From contig JBKQHQ010000184.1 of NCBI GenBank assembly GCA_052148715.1, positions 1-64,000 on the forward strand: a DNA stretch of 64,000 bases, written 5' to 3'. Below, in pieces: positions 53,049 through 61,928 of this stretch. A model generated the notes under the pieces. That model searched no databases and was not told the DNA's origin. It worked only from the letters and a program-made list of their open reading frames with translations. The stretch's first letter is position 1. Every line of letters starts with the position of its first letter. The stretch comes from JBKQHQ01 sp052148715. Its GTDB lineage: Bacteria; Pseudomonadota; Alphaproteobacteria; Rhizobiales; Xanthobacteraceae. Made by a program: the position numbers and the translations under genes.

Positions 53049-53131
53049 CGTAGGGCGGATTAGCGACGCGTAATCCGCCATCCATGACGCTACGGCGGAT
53101 TACGCCTTCGGCTAATCTAATCCGCCCTACG
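53049..53131. repeat. Intergenic palindromic repeat, copy 2
   Basis: Second copy of the repeat at 52167-52242: outer TAGGGCGGATTAGC / AATCCGCCCTACG ends and inner GCGTAATCCGCC / GGCGGATTACGC arms. A small TAATC duplication near the right end makes it seven bases longer. It lies between the toxin-antitoxin pair and lepA, and the two copies bracket the pair. Confidence 0.85.
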
Positions 53132-53140
53132 TGTTACGTC

Positions 53141-54946
53141 TCAAACATCCACCTTCAACGCAGCGATGAAGGCCTCCTGCGGGATGTCCACCTTGCCGAA
53201 CTGGCGCATGCGCTTCTTGCCTTCTTTCTGCTTGTCGAGCAGCTTGCGCTTGCGCGTCGCGTCGCCGCCGTAGCACTTGGCGGTCACGTCCTTGCGGAAG
53301 GCGCGCACGGTCTCGCGCGCGATCACCTTGCCGCCGATCGCGGCCTGGATCGGGATCTGGAACATGTGCGGCGGGATCAGCTCCTTCAGCTTCTCCACCA
53401 TGGCGCGGCCGCGCTGCTCGGCGCGGGTGCGGTGCACCAGCATGGACAGCGCGTCGACCGGCTCCGCATTGACCAAAATCTGCATCTTCACCAGGTCGGC
53501 GGGCTTATAGTCGGTGAGGTGATAGTCGAACGAGGCATAGCCCTTCGACACCGATTTGAGCCGGTCGTAGAAGTCGAACACGACCTCGTTGAGCGGCAGG
53601 TCGTATTTCACCATGGCGCGGTTGCCGACATAATTCAGGTCGACCTGGACGCCGCGCCGGTCCTGGCAGAGCTTGAGCACGCTGCCGAGGTATTCGTCAG
53701 GGGTGAGGATGGTAGCCCTGATCCACGGCTCCTGGATCTCGTCGATCTTCACCACGTCCGGCATGTCGACCGGATTGTGGATCTCGATCTCCTTTCCATC
53801 GGTCAGCCGCATCTTGTAGATCACCGACGGCGCGGTCGCGATCAGGTTCAGGTTGAACTCGCGCTCGAGCCGCTCCTGAATGATCTCCAGATGCAGCAGG
53901 CCAAGGAAGCCGCAGCGGAAGCCGAAGCCGAGCGCAGCGGACGTCTCCATCTCGTAGGTGAAGCTTGCATCGTTGAGCCGCAGCCGTCCCATGGCGGCAC
54001 GCAGCGCCTCGAAGTCGGCGGCGTCGACCGGAAAGAGGCCGCAGAACACGACCGGGATGGCGGGGCGAAAGCCGGGCAGCATTGCATGGGTCGGCTTGCG
54101 GTCGTCGGTGATCGTGTCGCCGACCCGGGTATCCGCCACTTCCTTGATCGAGGCGGTGAGAAAACCGATCTCGCCGGGGCCGAGCTCCGCCTTCTCCGCC
54201 ATCTTCGGCGTGAACACGCCGACGCGATCTACGTCGTAGGCGGCGTTGGTACCCATCATGCGCACGCGCTGGCCCTTCTTGAGCGTGCCGTCGACGACGC
54301 GCACCAGCACCACCACGCCGAGATAGGCGTCGTACCAGGAGTCGACGAGCAGCGCCTTCAACGGCGCCTCGCGGTCGCCCTTCGGCGGCGGCAGCCGGTG
54401 CACGATCGCCTCGAGCACCTCGGGCACGTTCAAGCCGGTCTTCGCCGAGATCAGGATGGCGTTCGAAGCATCGAGCCCGATCACGTCCTCGATCTGCTGC
54501 CTGATCTTTTCCGGCTCGGCCGCCGGCAAATCGACCTTGTTGAGCACCGGCACGACTTCGTGGTTGTTGTCGAGCGCCTGATACACGTTGGCGAGCGTCT
54601 GTGCCTCGACGCCTTGGCTCGCATCGACGACCAGCAGCGAGCCCTCGCAAGCCGCCAGCGAGCGGTTGACCTCATAGGCGAAGTCGACATGCCCGGGCGT
54701 GTCGATGAGGTTGAGAACGTAGTCCTTGCCGTCGCGCGCGTGATAGTTCAGGCGCACGGTCTGCGCCTTGATCGTGATGCCGCGCTCGCGCTCGATGTCC
54801 ATCGAATCGAGCACCTGATCGACCATCTCGCGTTCCGACAGGCCGCCGGTGAGCTGGATGAGCCGGTCGGCGAGGGTAGATTTGCCGTGGTCGATATGCG
54901 CGACAATAGCAAAGTTGCGTATGTTCTCGATCGGGACCGCCGTCAT
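53141..54946 (-). CDS. lepA: Elongation factor 4 (LepA)
   Basis: The 601-aa GTPase has [15 protein letters not shown] (G1) near residue 16, DTPGHVDF (G3) and NKVDLPAA (G4), then the EF-G-like domains and the LepA-specific C-terminal domain ([20 protein letters not shown], then [20 protein letters not shown]). LepA acts on stalled ribosomes and can cause back-translocation. Length and motifs are fully normal. Confidence 0.97.
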   Translation of the reverse strand: MTAVPIENIRNFAIVAHIDHGKSTLADRLIQLTGGLSEREMVDQVLDSMDIERERGITIKAQTVRLNYHARDGKDYVLNLIDTPGHVDFAYEVNRSLAACEGSLLVVDASQGVEAQTLANVYQALDNNHEVVPVLNKVDLPAAEPEKIRQQIEDVIGLDASNAILISAKTGLNVPEVLEAIVHRLPPPKGDREAPLKALLVDSWYDAYLGVVVLVRVVDGTLKKGQRVRMMGTNAAYDVDRVGVFTPKMAEKAELGPGEIGFLTASIKEVADTRVGDTITDDRKPTHAMLPGFRPAIPVVFCGLFPVDAADFEALRAAMGRLRLNDASFTYEMETSAALGFGFRCGFLGLLHLEIIQERLEREFNLNLIATAPSVIYKMRLTDGKEIEIHNPVDMPDVVKIDEIQEPWIRATILTPDEYLGSVLKLCQDRRGVQVDLNYVGNRAMVKYDLPLNEVVFDFYDRLKSVSKGYASFDYHLTDYKPADLVKMQILVNAEPVDALSMLVHRTRAEQRGRAMVEKLKELIPPHMFQIPIQAAIGGKVIARETVRAFRKDVTAKCYGGDATRKRKLLDKQKEGKKRMRQFGKVDIPQEAFIAALKVDV

Positions 54947-55006
54947 GGGCGCGGCTTAGCATTTCGCGCCGCAACGCAGCAAGACAAGCTTGTCTCGCCC
55001 TTCCAT

Positions 55007-55110
55007 TGTCATGCCCCGCGAAGGCGGAGCACCCAGTACGCACAAGCGGTGCGAGAGCGTTTCCGCCGGTGGCTACTAGATCATCCGCCTTCGCGGATGA
55101 CGACGGTGAA
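55007..55110. repeat. Palindromic intergenic repeat, copy 1 (second copy at 61809-61909)
   Basis: The segment starts TGTCATGCCCCGCGAAGGCG, contains GCACCCAGTACGCAC and CATCCGCCTTCGCGGATGA, and ends GACGGTGAA. The copy at 61809 has the same ends and the CAGTACGCAC core. The left and right thirds each form hairpins (GAGGCGGAGCA-type on the left, CATCCGC/GCGGATG on the right). It is non-coding. Confidence 0.8.
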
Positions 55111-55219
55111 AGGGAACGGGAGATAGCAACAGCATGCAGCCGCTGTGGGGTTGCGCGGATGGACCGGGCCGATATCGCATGCCATAGAGGCGTTCGTGCC
55201 GCCCGTCTTGAATTCCCGC

Positions 55220-56773
55220 ATGCACGCGTTGAGCTCGATTGCGACCTTTCGCGGGCCAGGATTTGCCGCGTTCGGCCGCCTGGTCGACGCCTTGAGCGAT
55301 CCCGCGCGGCGGCACCGGGCCGCCCTCGGCTTGGTCGCCGCCTACGCGATCCTGTGGGCGCTCTATGCGGCGGTCGCCAAGAGCAGCCAGGGCATCAATG
55401 CCGACATGGGCGAGATGCTGGTTTGGGCACGCGAGCTCGCGCTCGGCTATCCCAAGCATCCCCCGTTTCTGGCCTGGGTGCTGCGGGTCTGGTTCACGAT
55501 CTTTCCGTTCGAGGACTGGGCCTACTATCTGCTCTCATGTGTCAATCTGGCGGCGGGGCTTTACGTCGCCTTCGTTCTCGCCGGCGAATGGCTCGACGGG
55601 CCGAAGCGGGCGGCGGTGCCGTTCTTGCTGGCGGTCATCCCTTTCTACAATTTCCTTGGCCTCAAATTCGATCAGAACTCGGCGCTGATTCCGCTCTGGG
55701 GTCTGACCATCTGGACCTTCGTGCGCTCGCTCAAGACGCGCCATGGCGGCTATGCGGCGCTCGCCGGATTGCTAGGCGCGATTTCGCTCCTGAGCAAATA
55801 TTGGTCGGGCTTTCTTCTGCTGGGGCTTTGTTTGGCGGCATTATTCGACCGCCGCCGCGATGCCTATTTTCGCTCGCCGGCGCCCTACATCTCCGCCCTC
55901 GTCGGTGCCGTGGCGTTCGCGCCGCATCTCTATTGGCTCGTTCGCGAGCACTTTCCGCCGCTCGCCTGGATCGGCACCAGGCGCACGGCCCAGTCCGTGC
56001 TCGATGCTCTCGGCTCGCTGACGGAATTCTCGGCCGGCACCCTCGGTTATGCCAGCGGCGCCGTCATTCTCGTTCTTCTGTTCGTGCAGCCTTCGTGGGC
56101 GGGGCTGCGCGACAGCCTCTTCCCGCGCGAGCGCGACCGTCGGACCGCCGCGATCCTGTTCTGGGCGCCGCTGCTCGTTCCAATTCTGGTCGCGGCCGTG
56201 ACGCATACCAATCTTCTTTCGCTGTGGAACATGCCGGCGCTCAATCTGCTGCCGGTGGTTCTGTTAGGCTCGGCGCTCGTGACGGTGACGCGCGATCAGG
56301 TGACACGGGTGGCGGCGGTGGCGGTCTCCGTGTCGGTGCTCGCGCTCATCGCCTCGCCGTTGGTCGCCCTTGCGATGCTGCGGGCGGGGGTGGAGAATTA
56401 TGCCTCCTATGCGCGACCGCTCGCGCAAGCCGTGGATTACGAATGGAAGGCGAGCACCGATCGGCCGTTGCGGCTTCTCGCCGGACCGTTTGCGGTCGTC
56501 AGCAGCGTAGCGATGTATATTCCGGATCGGCCGTCGACCTTCGCCGACTTCTCGCACTACCTGTCGCCGTGGGTGGATGACGAGCGCATGGCCCGCGAAG
56601 GCGTTGCGGTCGCCTGTCCGGCGGTCGAAACCTGGTGCATCGACGCGATGCTCGCCCTGATGGCCAAACGGCAGGGGTCGCATAAGCTCGATGTCGAGTT
56701 GACGCCACGGTGGCTGGGGTTCGAGGGTTCGCCGCAGCGCTTCACCATGGCCATCATCCCGCCGCCGCAATGA
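55220..56773 (+). CDS. GT39/ArnT-type integral-membrane glycosyltransferase
   Basis: I start at ATG 55220 (517 aa) because it aligns with the N-terminus of the next gene; longer frames exist. The protein has about ten membrane segments. The N-terminal catalytic loop is AKSSQGINADMGEMLVWARE followed by LGYPKHPPFLAWVLR, matching the PMT/ArnT family pattern (acidic residues in the first periplasmic loop, then a conserved HPPL-type motif, here HPPF). Such enzymes move a sugar from a polyprenyl phosphate carrier to an acceptor in the periplasm. The acceptor is unknown. It is paralogous to the following gene. Confidence 0.84.
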   Translation: MHALSSIATFRGPGFAAFGRLVDALSDPARRHRAALGLVAAYAILWALYAAVAKSSQGINADMGEMLVWARELALGYPKHPPFLAWVLRVWFTIFPFEDWAYYLLSCVNLAAGLYVAFVLAGEWLDGPKRAAVPFLLAVIPFYNFLGLKFDQNSALIPLWGLTIWTFVRSLKTRHGGYAALAGLLGAISLLSKYWSGFLLLGLCLAALFDRRRDAYFRSPAPYISALVGAVAFAPHLYWLVREHFPPLAWIGTRRTAQSVLDALGSLTEFSAGTLGYASGAVILVLLFVQPSWAGLRDSLFPRERDRRTAAILFWAPLLVPILVAAVTHTNLLSLWNMPALNLLPVVLLGSALVTVTRDQVTRVAAVAVSVSVLALIASPLVALAMLRAGVENYASYARPLAQAVDYEWKASTDRPLRLLAGPFAVVSSVAMYIPDRPSTFADFSHYLSPWVDDERMAREGVAVACPAVETWCIDAMLALMAKRQGSHKLDVELTPRWLGFEGSPQRFTMAIIPPPQ

Positions 56774-56810
56774 AAGTCGTCGCGCCGAAGCGAGCTCAGG
56801 AAAGGCGCCC

Positions 56811-58352
56811 ATGGCCGTAGCTGCACTGGCGCGCCGCGCGCTATTGCCTGCGGAGCGCCTCGTCGAGACCCTCACGGATCCGGCGCGGCGCGAGAGCGCG
56901 GCGCTCGTGGTCATTGTCGCCTATGTGCTGGTCTGGACGCTTTACGGCATCATCGCCAAGTCGAGCCAGGACGTGAACTTCGATATGGCCGAGCTCGCCG
57001 CCTGGGCTTTACACCCGGCGCTCGGTTATCCGAAGCATCCGCCCCTCGCCGCCTGGGAGGCGATGGTCTGGTTCGCGGTCTTCCCGCGCGCCGACTGGGC
57101 CTTTTACCTGCTCGCCGTGACCAATGTAGGTATTGCGTTGTGGGCGGCGTGGCGGCTCGCCGCGCGCTGGCTCGACGGCGAGGCGCGGGTTGTTGCGCTT
57201 GCGCTCCTCACATTGATCCCGCTCCTGAACTTTCAGGCGCTAAAGTTCACCCCCAACGTCGTCCTGATCCCGACGTGGGCGCTGACCACGCTCTGGTTCT
57301 TGCGCTCCTACGAGACGCGCAAGCTCGGCGACGCGGCGCTTGCGGGCGTCGCTGCGGCCGCCGCCATGCTCGCCAAATACTGGTCGGTCTTCCTGCTGCT
57401 CGGGCTTGCCCTGGCCGTGCTCGCCGATCCGCGCCGCGACAGCTACTTCCGCTCGCTGGCGTCGTGGACCACGACTGTCGTCGGCGCCGTCGTGCTCGCG
57501 CCGCATCTGCTCTGGCTGTACGAGCACGATTTCGCCCCGTTCTCTTATGCGGCCGAAGCGTATGGCGACCACGGTCTCGCCCAAGCGGCGCAGACGGCGT
57601 TTACGTATCTCGCCGGCGCAGCGGCTTACACGGCGCTGCCGGTCGCGCTGGCGCTCGCCGTGGTGCGGCCGAGCCGGCAAGCGGTCGCCGACATCCTTTG
57701 GCCGCAGACGATCGATCGTCGCATGGTCGTGATTGCGTTTTGGCTGCCGCTCCTGTTGCCCGCTTTGCTGACGCTCGTCGCCGGAGGCCGCACCACGCCG
57801 TTATGGACCATGTCCTGCTGGACGCTGCTGCCCGTCGTGCTGCTGGCGTCGCCCCGAGCCCCGACTGATCACCGCGCAACGATTCGCGTCGTCGCTTTCG
57901 CCTTGGCGTTTCCCGCGGCGTTCGTGCTGGCTGCGCCGGCGATCGCGTTCAAGATTAACCTCGCCGGCGTGCCACATGACGGTGCGCACTTCCGGCTTTT
58001 GGCAGGCAAGCTCGATGAGCTGTGGCGCGCCACGACCGACCAGCCGCTGCGCATCGTTGCCGGCCAGTCCGACCTTGCCTATGGCGTGGCCTTCTATCTT
58101 CCGGGGCCGTCCGAGGTCTGGCCGGATCTGGACCAGCGCATGGCACCCTGGATCGATGACGCGCAGATCGCGCGCGGCGGCGCCGCTCTGCTTTGCCAGG
58201 CCGAGTATCCGTCTTGCGTCAACCAGGTCGCGGCATATGCGGCGCGCTCTCCGGCTGGGCGCCGGGTCGAAGTCGAGCTGGCGCGGCAATATTTTGGCGT
58301 GCCGGGCCCGTCCGCCCGTTATCTGCTCGTCACCGTCCCGCCGGCGCGATGA
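56811..58352 (+). CDS. GT39/ArnT-type glycosyltransferase (tandem paralogue)
   Basis: The 513-aa protein shares layout and motifs with the previous gene: TLTDPARRESAALVVIVAYV, AKSSQDVNFDMAELAAWAL and LGYPKHPPLAAWEAMVW. It also has about ten membrane segments. The 37-bp gap and common strand mean the two are probably co-expressed. The pair arose by tandem duplication, and the two enzymes may use different donors or acceptors. Confidence 0.84.
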   Translation: MAVAALARRALLPAERLVETLTDPARRESAALVVIVAYVLVWTLYGIIAKSSQDVNFDMAELAAWALHPALGYPKHPPLAAWEAMVWFAVFPRADWAFYLLAVTNVGIALWAAWRLAARWLDGEARVVALALLTLIPLLNFQALKFTPNVVLIPTWALTTLWFLRSYETRKLGDAALAGVAAAAAMLAKYWSVFLLLGLALAVLADPRRDSYFRSLASWTTTVVGAVVLAPHLLWLYEHDFAPFSYAAEAYGDHGLAQAAQTAFTYLAGAAAYTALPVALALAVVRPSRQAVADILWPQTIDRRMVVIAFWLPLLLPALLTLVAGGRTTPLWTMSCWTLLPVVLLASPRAPTDHRATIRVVAFALAFPAAFVLAAPAIAFKINLAGVPHDGAHFRLLAGKLDELWRATTDQPLRIVAGQSDLAYGVAFYLPGPSEVWPDLDQRMAPWIDDAQIARGGAALLCQAEYPSCVNQVAAYAARSPAGRRVEVELARQYFGVPGPSARYLLVTVPPAR

Positions 58353-58354
58353 TT

Positions 58355-58386
58355 CTCACCTCTCCCCGCAAGCGGGGAGAGGTGAG
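58355..58386. terminator. Hairpin, 15-bp perfect stem, after the glycosyltransferase gene
   Basis: CTCACCTCTCCCCGC and GCGGGGAGAGGTGAG are exact reverse complements with a two-base loop. It lies three bases after the stop codon of the second glycosyltransferase, and before the IS insertion it would have sat between two convergent genes, so it could terminate from both sides. It is also a known kind of dispersed repeat; no T-run follows. Confidence 0.6.
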
Positions 58387-58473
58387 AAAGCGGGCCTCAA
58401 ACAAATGGGATTTATATACTTGACTCCCTCGATTTTTCGGGGTAGGATTTCTCCATGGATTGAGGGGTTGGAC

Positions 58474-59388
58474 ATGTCCAAGAGCACGATTTCCACTTTC
58501 CAGCTTTTCGAGATGTTCCCGGACCAAGAAGCGGCTCGGACCTACCTCGAAGGCCGATTGTGGCCGAACGGCCCGCGCTGTCCGGTGTGCGGAATGGGCG
58601 AGCGCATCACGGAACGGAAAGACGGCTTCTATCGTTGCAACCAGTGCAAGGAAGATTTCACTGTGCGCACGGGCACCATTTTCGAGCGGAGCCACGTTCC
58701 TCTGCACAAATGGGTTTATGCGATGTACCTGCTCGTCACGGCCCGCAAGGGAATATCGAGCATGCAATTGGCCAAAGAGATCGGGATCACTCAGAAGTCG
58801 GCTTGGTTCGTCCTGCACCGGCTGCGCGAAGCCTGCGGCGGCAAGGGCCTTACCAAACTTCGAGGCATTATCGAAATCGATGAAACCTTCGTCGGTGGGA
58901 AGGAAGCCAATAAGCACGAAAATAAGAAGCTCAAAGCTGGTCGCGGCACGGTCGGTAAGACACCGGTTCTCGGTATGCGCGAACGAGGCGGCCGAACCAT
59001 CGCCATGCCGATCAGCGGCACCGATGCCAACACCGTCCAGTCCACAATTCATCAGCACGTTGAAGATGGCTCGGTCATTCATACCGACGAAGCGGGCGCA
59101 TATCGCGGCATCGATGGTTTGGGCCATGATACAGTCAACCATAGTGCCGGCGAATATGTTCGCGACGGTGTGACGACGAACGGCATTGAGAGCGTTTTTG
59201 CCGTTCTCAAGCGCGGCATTTATGGGGTTTATCACCATACGAGCGACAAGCACCTTGCCCGCTATGTCGATGAATTTGCCTTCCGCTTGAATGAAGGTAA
59301 CGTCAAGAATCATACTTTGACGCGGCTCGACAGCTTCATTGACGGCGTGGCCGGCAAGCGGCTGACGTACAAAGGGTTGATCCAATGA
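58474..59388 (+). CDS. IS1595-family transposase
   Basis: ATG 58474 gives 304 aa. A zinc ribbon (CPVCGMGERITERKDGFYRC, then NQCKEDFTVRTGTIF) near residues 38-65 is followed by an HTH-like region (ISSMQLAKEIGITQKSAWFV) and the catalytic core: IEIDETFVGGKEANK (first Asp), SVIHTDEAGAYRGIDG (second Asp), and TTNGIESVFAVLKRGIYGVY (Asn/Glu region). This is the ISXO2-like DDE fold of IS1595. The frame remains open upstream but the motifs start here. Confidence 0.93.
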   Translation: MSKSTISTFQLFEMFPDQEAARTYLEGRLWPNGPRCPVCGMGERITERKDGFYRCNQCKEDFTVRTGTIFERSHVPLHKWVYAMYLLVTARKGISSMQLAKEIGITQKSAWFVLHRLREACGGKGLTKLRGIIEIDETFVGGKEANKHENKKLKAGRGTVGKTPVLGMRERGGRTIAMPISGTDANTVQSTIHQHVEDGSVIHTDEAGAYRGIDGLGHDTVNHSAGEYVRDGVTTNGIESVFAVLKRGIYGVYHHTSDKHLARYVDEFAFRLNEGNVKNHTLTRLDSFIDGVAGKRLTYKGLIQ

Positions 59389-59618
59389 GCAACCCAAAAA
59401 TACCAAAAGAGTTAGATGCTATTGCTGATCTTGTCCTTGCTTATCGACCAAATCCGAAGACAAAGGCAGCAAAGCAGCGCAAGCGACTAGCAGCAAAGAT
59501 TGCTAAGGTCGGTAAAGAAATTGCGCAAGAGGAAGGGGAGGCAGAGCGCTATGTCGAAGAACGGCGAGAAAGCATCCATAAAGGCGCCCGAAGAGCACCA
59601 AAAAGATTCCGTCTTTGA
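59385..59618 (+). CDS. Small basic passenger protein in the IS element
   Basis: The 77-aa protein starts at an ATG that overlaps the transposase stop (ATGA) and ends inside the next gene. It is rich in Lys, Arg and Glu with a predicted coiled coil (KQRKRLAAKIAKVGKEIAQE). No family recognised. Its tight coupling to the transposase and the DUF6414-like gene suggests all three are made from one message. Confidence 0.6.
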   Translation: MSNPKIPKELDAIADLVLAYRPNPKTKAAKQRKRLAAKIAKVGKEIAQEEGEAERYVEERRESIHKGARRAPKRFRL

Positions 59619-60498
59619 TTTCCTTTATTGTGATACGCGTCGCATCGGTTCTTTCCTAGCTCAGTTTGACGACGCGGGGCATCTTGAAAAAGTAATCCAG
59701 CGGGAGAGCCTCACAAAGGGTGTTAAAAGAGGTGTGGAGCTAAGTCTGGGCGGAGGGGCTAGCCTTGCTGGTACGGGAGGCTCCGGCAACGTTGCTTTTA
59801 AGCGCGGGCCAAGTGACGAGGGGGCTGAAGCTAGCGAACGTATTTATGACCCGCTTTGGACTAACGCACGTACATTTCTTGATTACCTACACGGTGCTGA
59901 TTTGCTTCATCGCAATGTCTCTAAAACTAGGATCGGACAATTTACACTGCTATCTGGCTCGCTTGCTATTTTCGACCTTTCGACGCTGCGATCGGCGTGG
60001 GAACAGCCGTATATCAGAAACCTTCTTAAGATCGGTATGGAAGGGGGGACAGCCCTGCCCCAGCCATTAAGCAGGCAACAACGGAGAGCATCGGGTAAGC
60101 ATCCTACCTCTTCCGATCAAGCAAGCCCAGCGGACGCTGTACTAGGGATGCTACAGTTTTTGCCGCACGGAATAGTCGCTTCCATCCGTTTCGATGCAGG
60201 AAATGTATGGTGCAACTTGAACAGTTAAAATCTTGTTGGATCATCATCGGATATTCTTCTCAAGCACGGTGTCTCTGTTGCTGGAGTGTGGAGTGTCTTA
60301 GGCATAATGGACGCCCATCCTGAGGAACCAAACGACGGAACATCTCAGGCATTGGAGGCGGAGCGTGATGCTACCGCTTTGGGGTCATTAGGGGAGCTTG
60401 TGGCCAAGTTTGGTCCGGCCGTCAGACTCATGCTTGGCCGACCAAGTAAATCGTTTGGCGTAACTCCGTTGTTAATCTTTCGCGCTATTTCGGGTTAG
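59551..60498 (+). pseudogene. DUF6414-like passenger gene with an in-frame stop
   Basis: ATG 59551 has GGAGG upstream. The frame begins like DUF6414 proteins (FDFLYCDTRRIGSFLAQFDD, GHLEKVIQRESLTKG, YDPLWTNARTFLDYLHGADL, ARIGQFTLLSGS-type sequence, here TRIGQFTLLSGSLAIFDLST) and reaches residue 225 before a TAA at 60226-60228. The same frame then stays open to 60498 and keeps coding-like sequence (ILLKHGVSVAGVWSVLGIMD, LGSLGELVAKFGPAVRLMLG). The DUF6414 assignment is from memory of the motif pattern. Either the last 90 residues are lost, or the stop is read through. Confidence 0.72.
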
Positions 60499-60539
60499 GT
60501 GCATGGGAGTCAAGTATATAAATCCCAAACAAATACGCG

Positions 60540-61718
60540 CTAATTCTTCATGCGGGCCTTGACCGGGTCCACGACGTTCTCGACCTTGTCGAATTCCACG
60601 TTCTGGATCGCACCGCCCACCTTTTCCACGCGGCGGATATAGACGGTCTGAACGACATCGCGGGTCTCCGGATCGATCGAGATCGGGCCGCGCGGGCTCT
60701 CCCATTGCATCCCCTTCGCCGCCGCGATCAGCGCCTCGCCGTCGCTCTTGCCGCCGGTTTTTTTCAGCGCTTCGTAGATCACGTGCATGCCGTCATAGGC
60801 GCCGACGGAGAACATGTCCGGATTGCGCCCGAAAGCTTCCCTGTAGCTCTTGACGAAGGCCGCGTTGAGCGCCGAGTCGTGCGTGTAGTCGTAGTGAAAC
60901 GAGGTGATGATGCCGATCCCGGCATCGCCCATGCTTTTCAACGCGTCTTCACTGGTCAACTCCCCCTGGCCGAGAACCCTGGTCTTCGCCGGATCGATGC
61001 CGCGCTCGGCGAGCGTCTTGCCGATGGCCGCCGGCTGCGTGCCGCCGGGCGTCCAAATGAAGATCGCGTCAGGGTTTGCATCCTTGGCGCGCTGCAGGAA
61101 GGCGGAGAAATCCTGCGCCGCCACCGGAAACCGTGCGGAGCCGACGATCTCGCCGCCGGCATCCTTGAAACCTTTCTGGAACGCGGCTTCCCCGTCGTGC
61201 CCCGGGCTGAAGTCCGAAACCATCGTATAGGCTTTGCGGATACCGTTCTTATAGGCCCATGTTCCAAGGGTTTCGATCAATTGCGGCACGGTGAACGAGG
61301 TGCGCACCATGTAGGGCGATTTCGTCGTGATGATCGAGGTTGCGGCATTCATGTTGACCATGAATTTCTTTGCCTGCGCCGACACGTCGGCGGCGGCAAG
61401 CGCATTGGGGGTGAGCGCGAACCCGGCCAGAAGGTCGACGTTGTCGCGGGCGATCAGTTCCTGGGCGAGACGCTTGGCGATGTCCGGCGCGATCCCGCCG
61501 GTGTCCTTGCGGATGACCTCGATCGTCCTGCCGGCGACCGGGCCGGCATGCTGCTTCAGGTAAAGCTTGATGCCGCTGTCCATTTGCGCCGCGGGATCGG
61601 CGAACTGTCCCGAATAGGGCAGGATCAACCCGATCTTGATGGTGTCCTGAGCATGGGCCGACGCGGCGCCGAGCAGGAACAACGCCGCGCACGCGAGCCG
61701 AACCGGCGCTCGTTGCAT
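60540..61718 (-). CDS. Liv-type ABC substrate-binding protein (orphan)
   Basis: ATG 61718 has GGGAGGA upstream; 392 aa. The Sec signal is LACAALFLLGAASAHA. The mature domain begins QDTIKIGLILPYSGQFADPA and includes NVDLLAGFALTPNALAAADV and PRGPISIDPETRDVVQTVYI, the last shared with the protein at 8588-9793. There are no permease or ATPase genes beside it, so it may serve the importer encoded at 8.6-13.3 kb or one elsewhere. The IS element inserted just past its stop codon. Confidence 0.9.
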   Translation of the reverse strand: MQRAPVRLACAALFLLGAASAHAQDTIKIGLILPYSGQFADPAAQMDSGIKLYLKQHAGPVAGRTIEVIRKDTGGIAPDIAKRLAQELIARDNVDLLAGFALTPNALAAADVSAQAKKFMVNMNAATSIITTKSPYMVRTSFTVPQLIETLGTWAYKNGIRKAYTMVSDFSPGHDGEAAFQKGFKDAGGEIVGSARFPVAAQDFSAFLQRAKDANPDAIFIWTPGGTQPAAIGKTLAERGIDPAKTRVLGQGELTSEDALKSMGDAGIGIITSFHYDYTHDSALNAAFVKSYREAFGRNPDMFSVGAYDGMHVIYEALKKTGGKSDGEALIAAAKGMQWESPRGPISIDPETRDVVQTVYIRRVEKVGGAIQNVEFDKVENVVDPVKARMKN

Positions 61719-61808
61719 GTCATCCTCCCAAGTGTTCGTTGTTAGGTCGCTTGGGAGGATCTTAGGCACGAAAGACGTCGTGCCGCAACGGGCCCGTCAC
61801 GTCTGCGC

Positions 61809-61909
61809 TGTCATGCTCCGCGGAGGCGGAGCATCCAGTACGCACGGGGCGGCAGGCTTCGACGCCGGTGATTACTGGGTCATCCGCTTTCGCGGATGAT
61901 GACGGTGAA
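61809..61909. repeat. Palindromic intergenic repeat, copy 2
   Basis: Second copy of the repeat at 55007-55110: starts TGTCATGCTCCGCGGAGGCG, has the CAGTACGCAC core and CATCCGCTTTCGCGGATGA near the right end, and ends GACGGTGAA. It lies between the orphan binding-protein start and the ahcY stop. Confidence 0.8.
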
Positions 61910-61928
61910 CGGCGGCGGCGACGTTGGA

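Larger units (their letters stand above)
58407..60526 (+). mobile_element. IS1595-family insertion element with passenger genes
   Basis: The element is 2120 bp. Its left end GGGATTTATATACTTGACTC (58407 on) and right end (…GAGTCAAGTATATAAATCCC at 60526) are perfect inverted repeats of at least 20 bp. The 8-bp AAACAAAT directly before (58399-58406) and after (60527-60534) is the target duplication, and 8 bp is the size usual for IS1595-family elements. It encodes a transposase, a small basic protein and a DUF6414-like protein. The perfect ends and duplication point to a recent insertion. It has lower GC than the surrounding genes, most clearly in the passenger part. Confidence 0.95.

Noticed and set aside
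53084..55126. 680-codon plus-strand frame across lepA
   Set aside because: Antisense of LepA; its Arg/His/Leu-rich sequence has no motifs.
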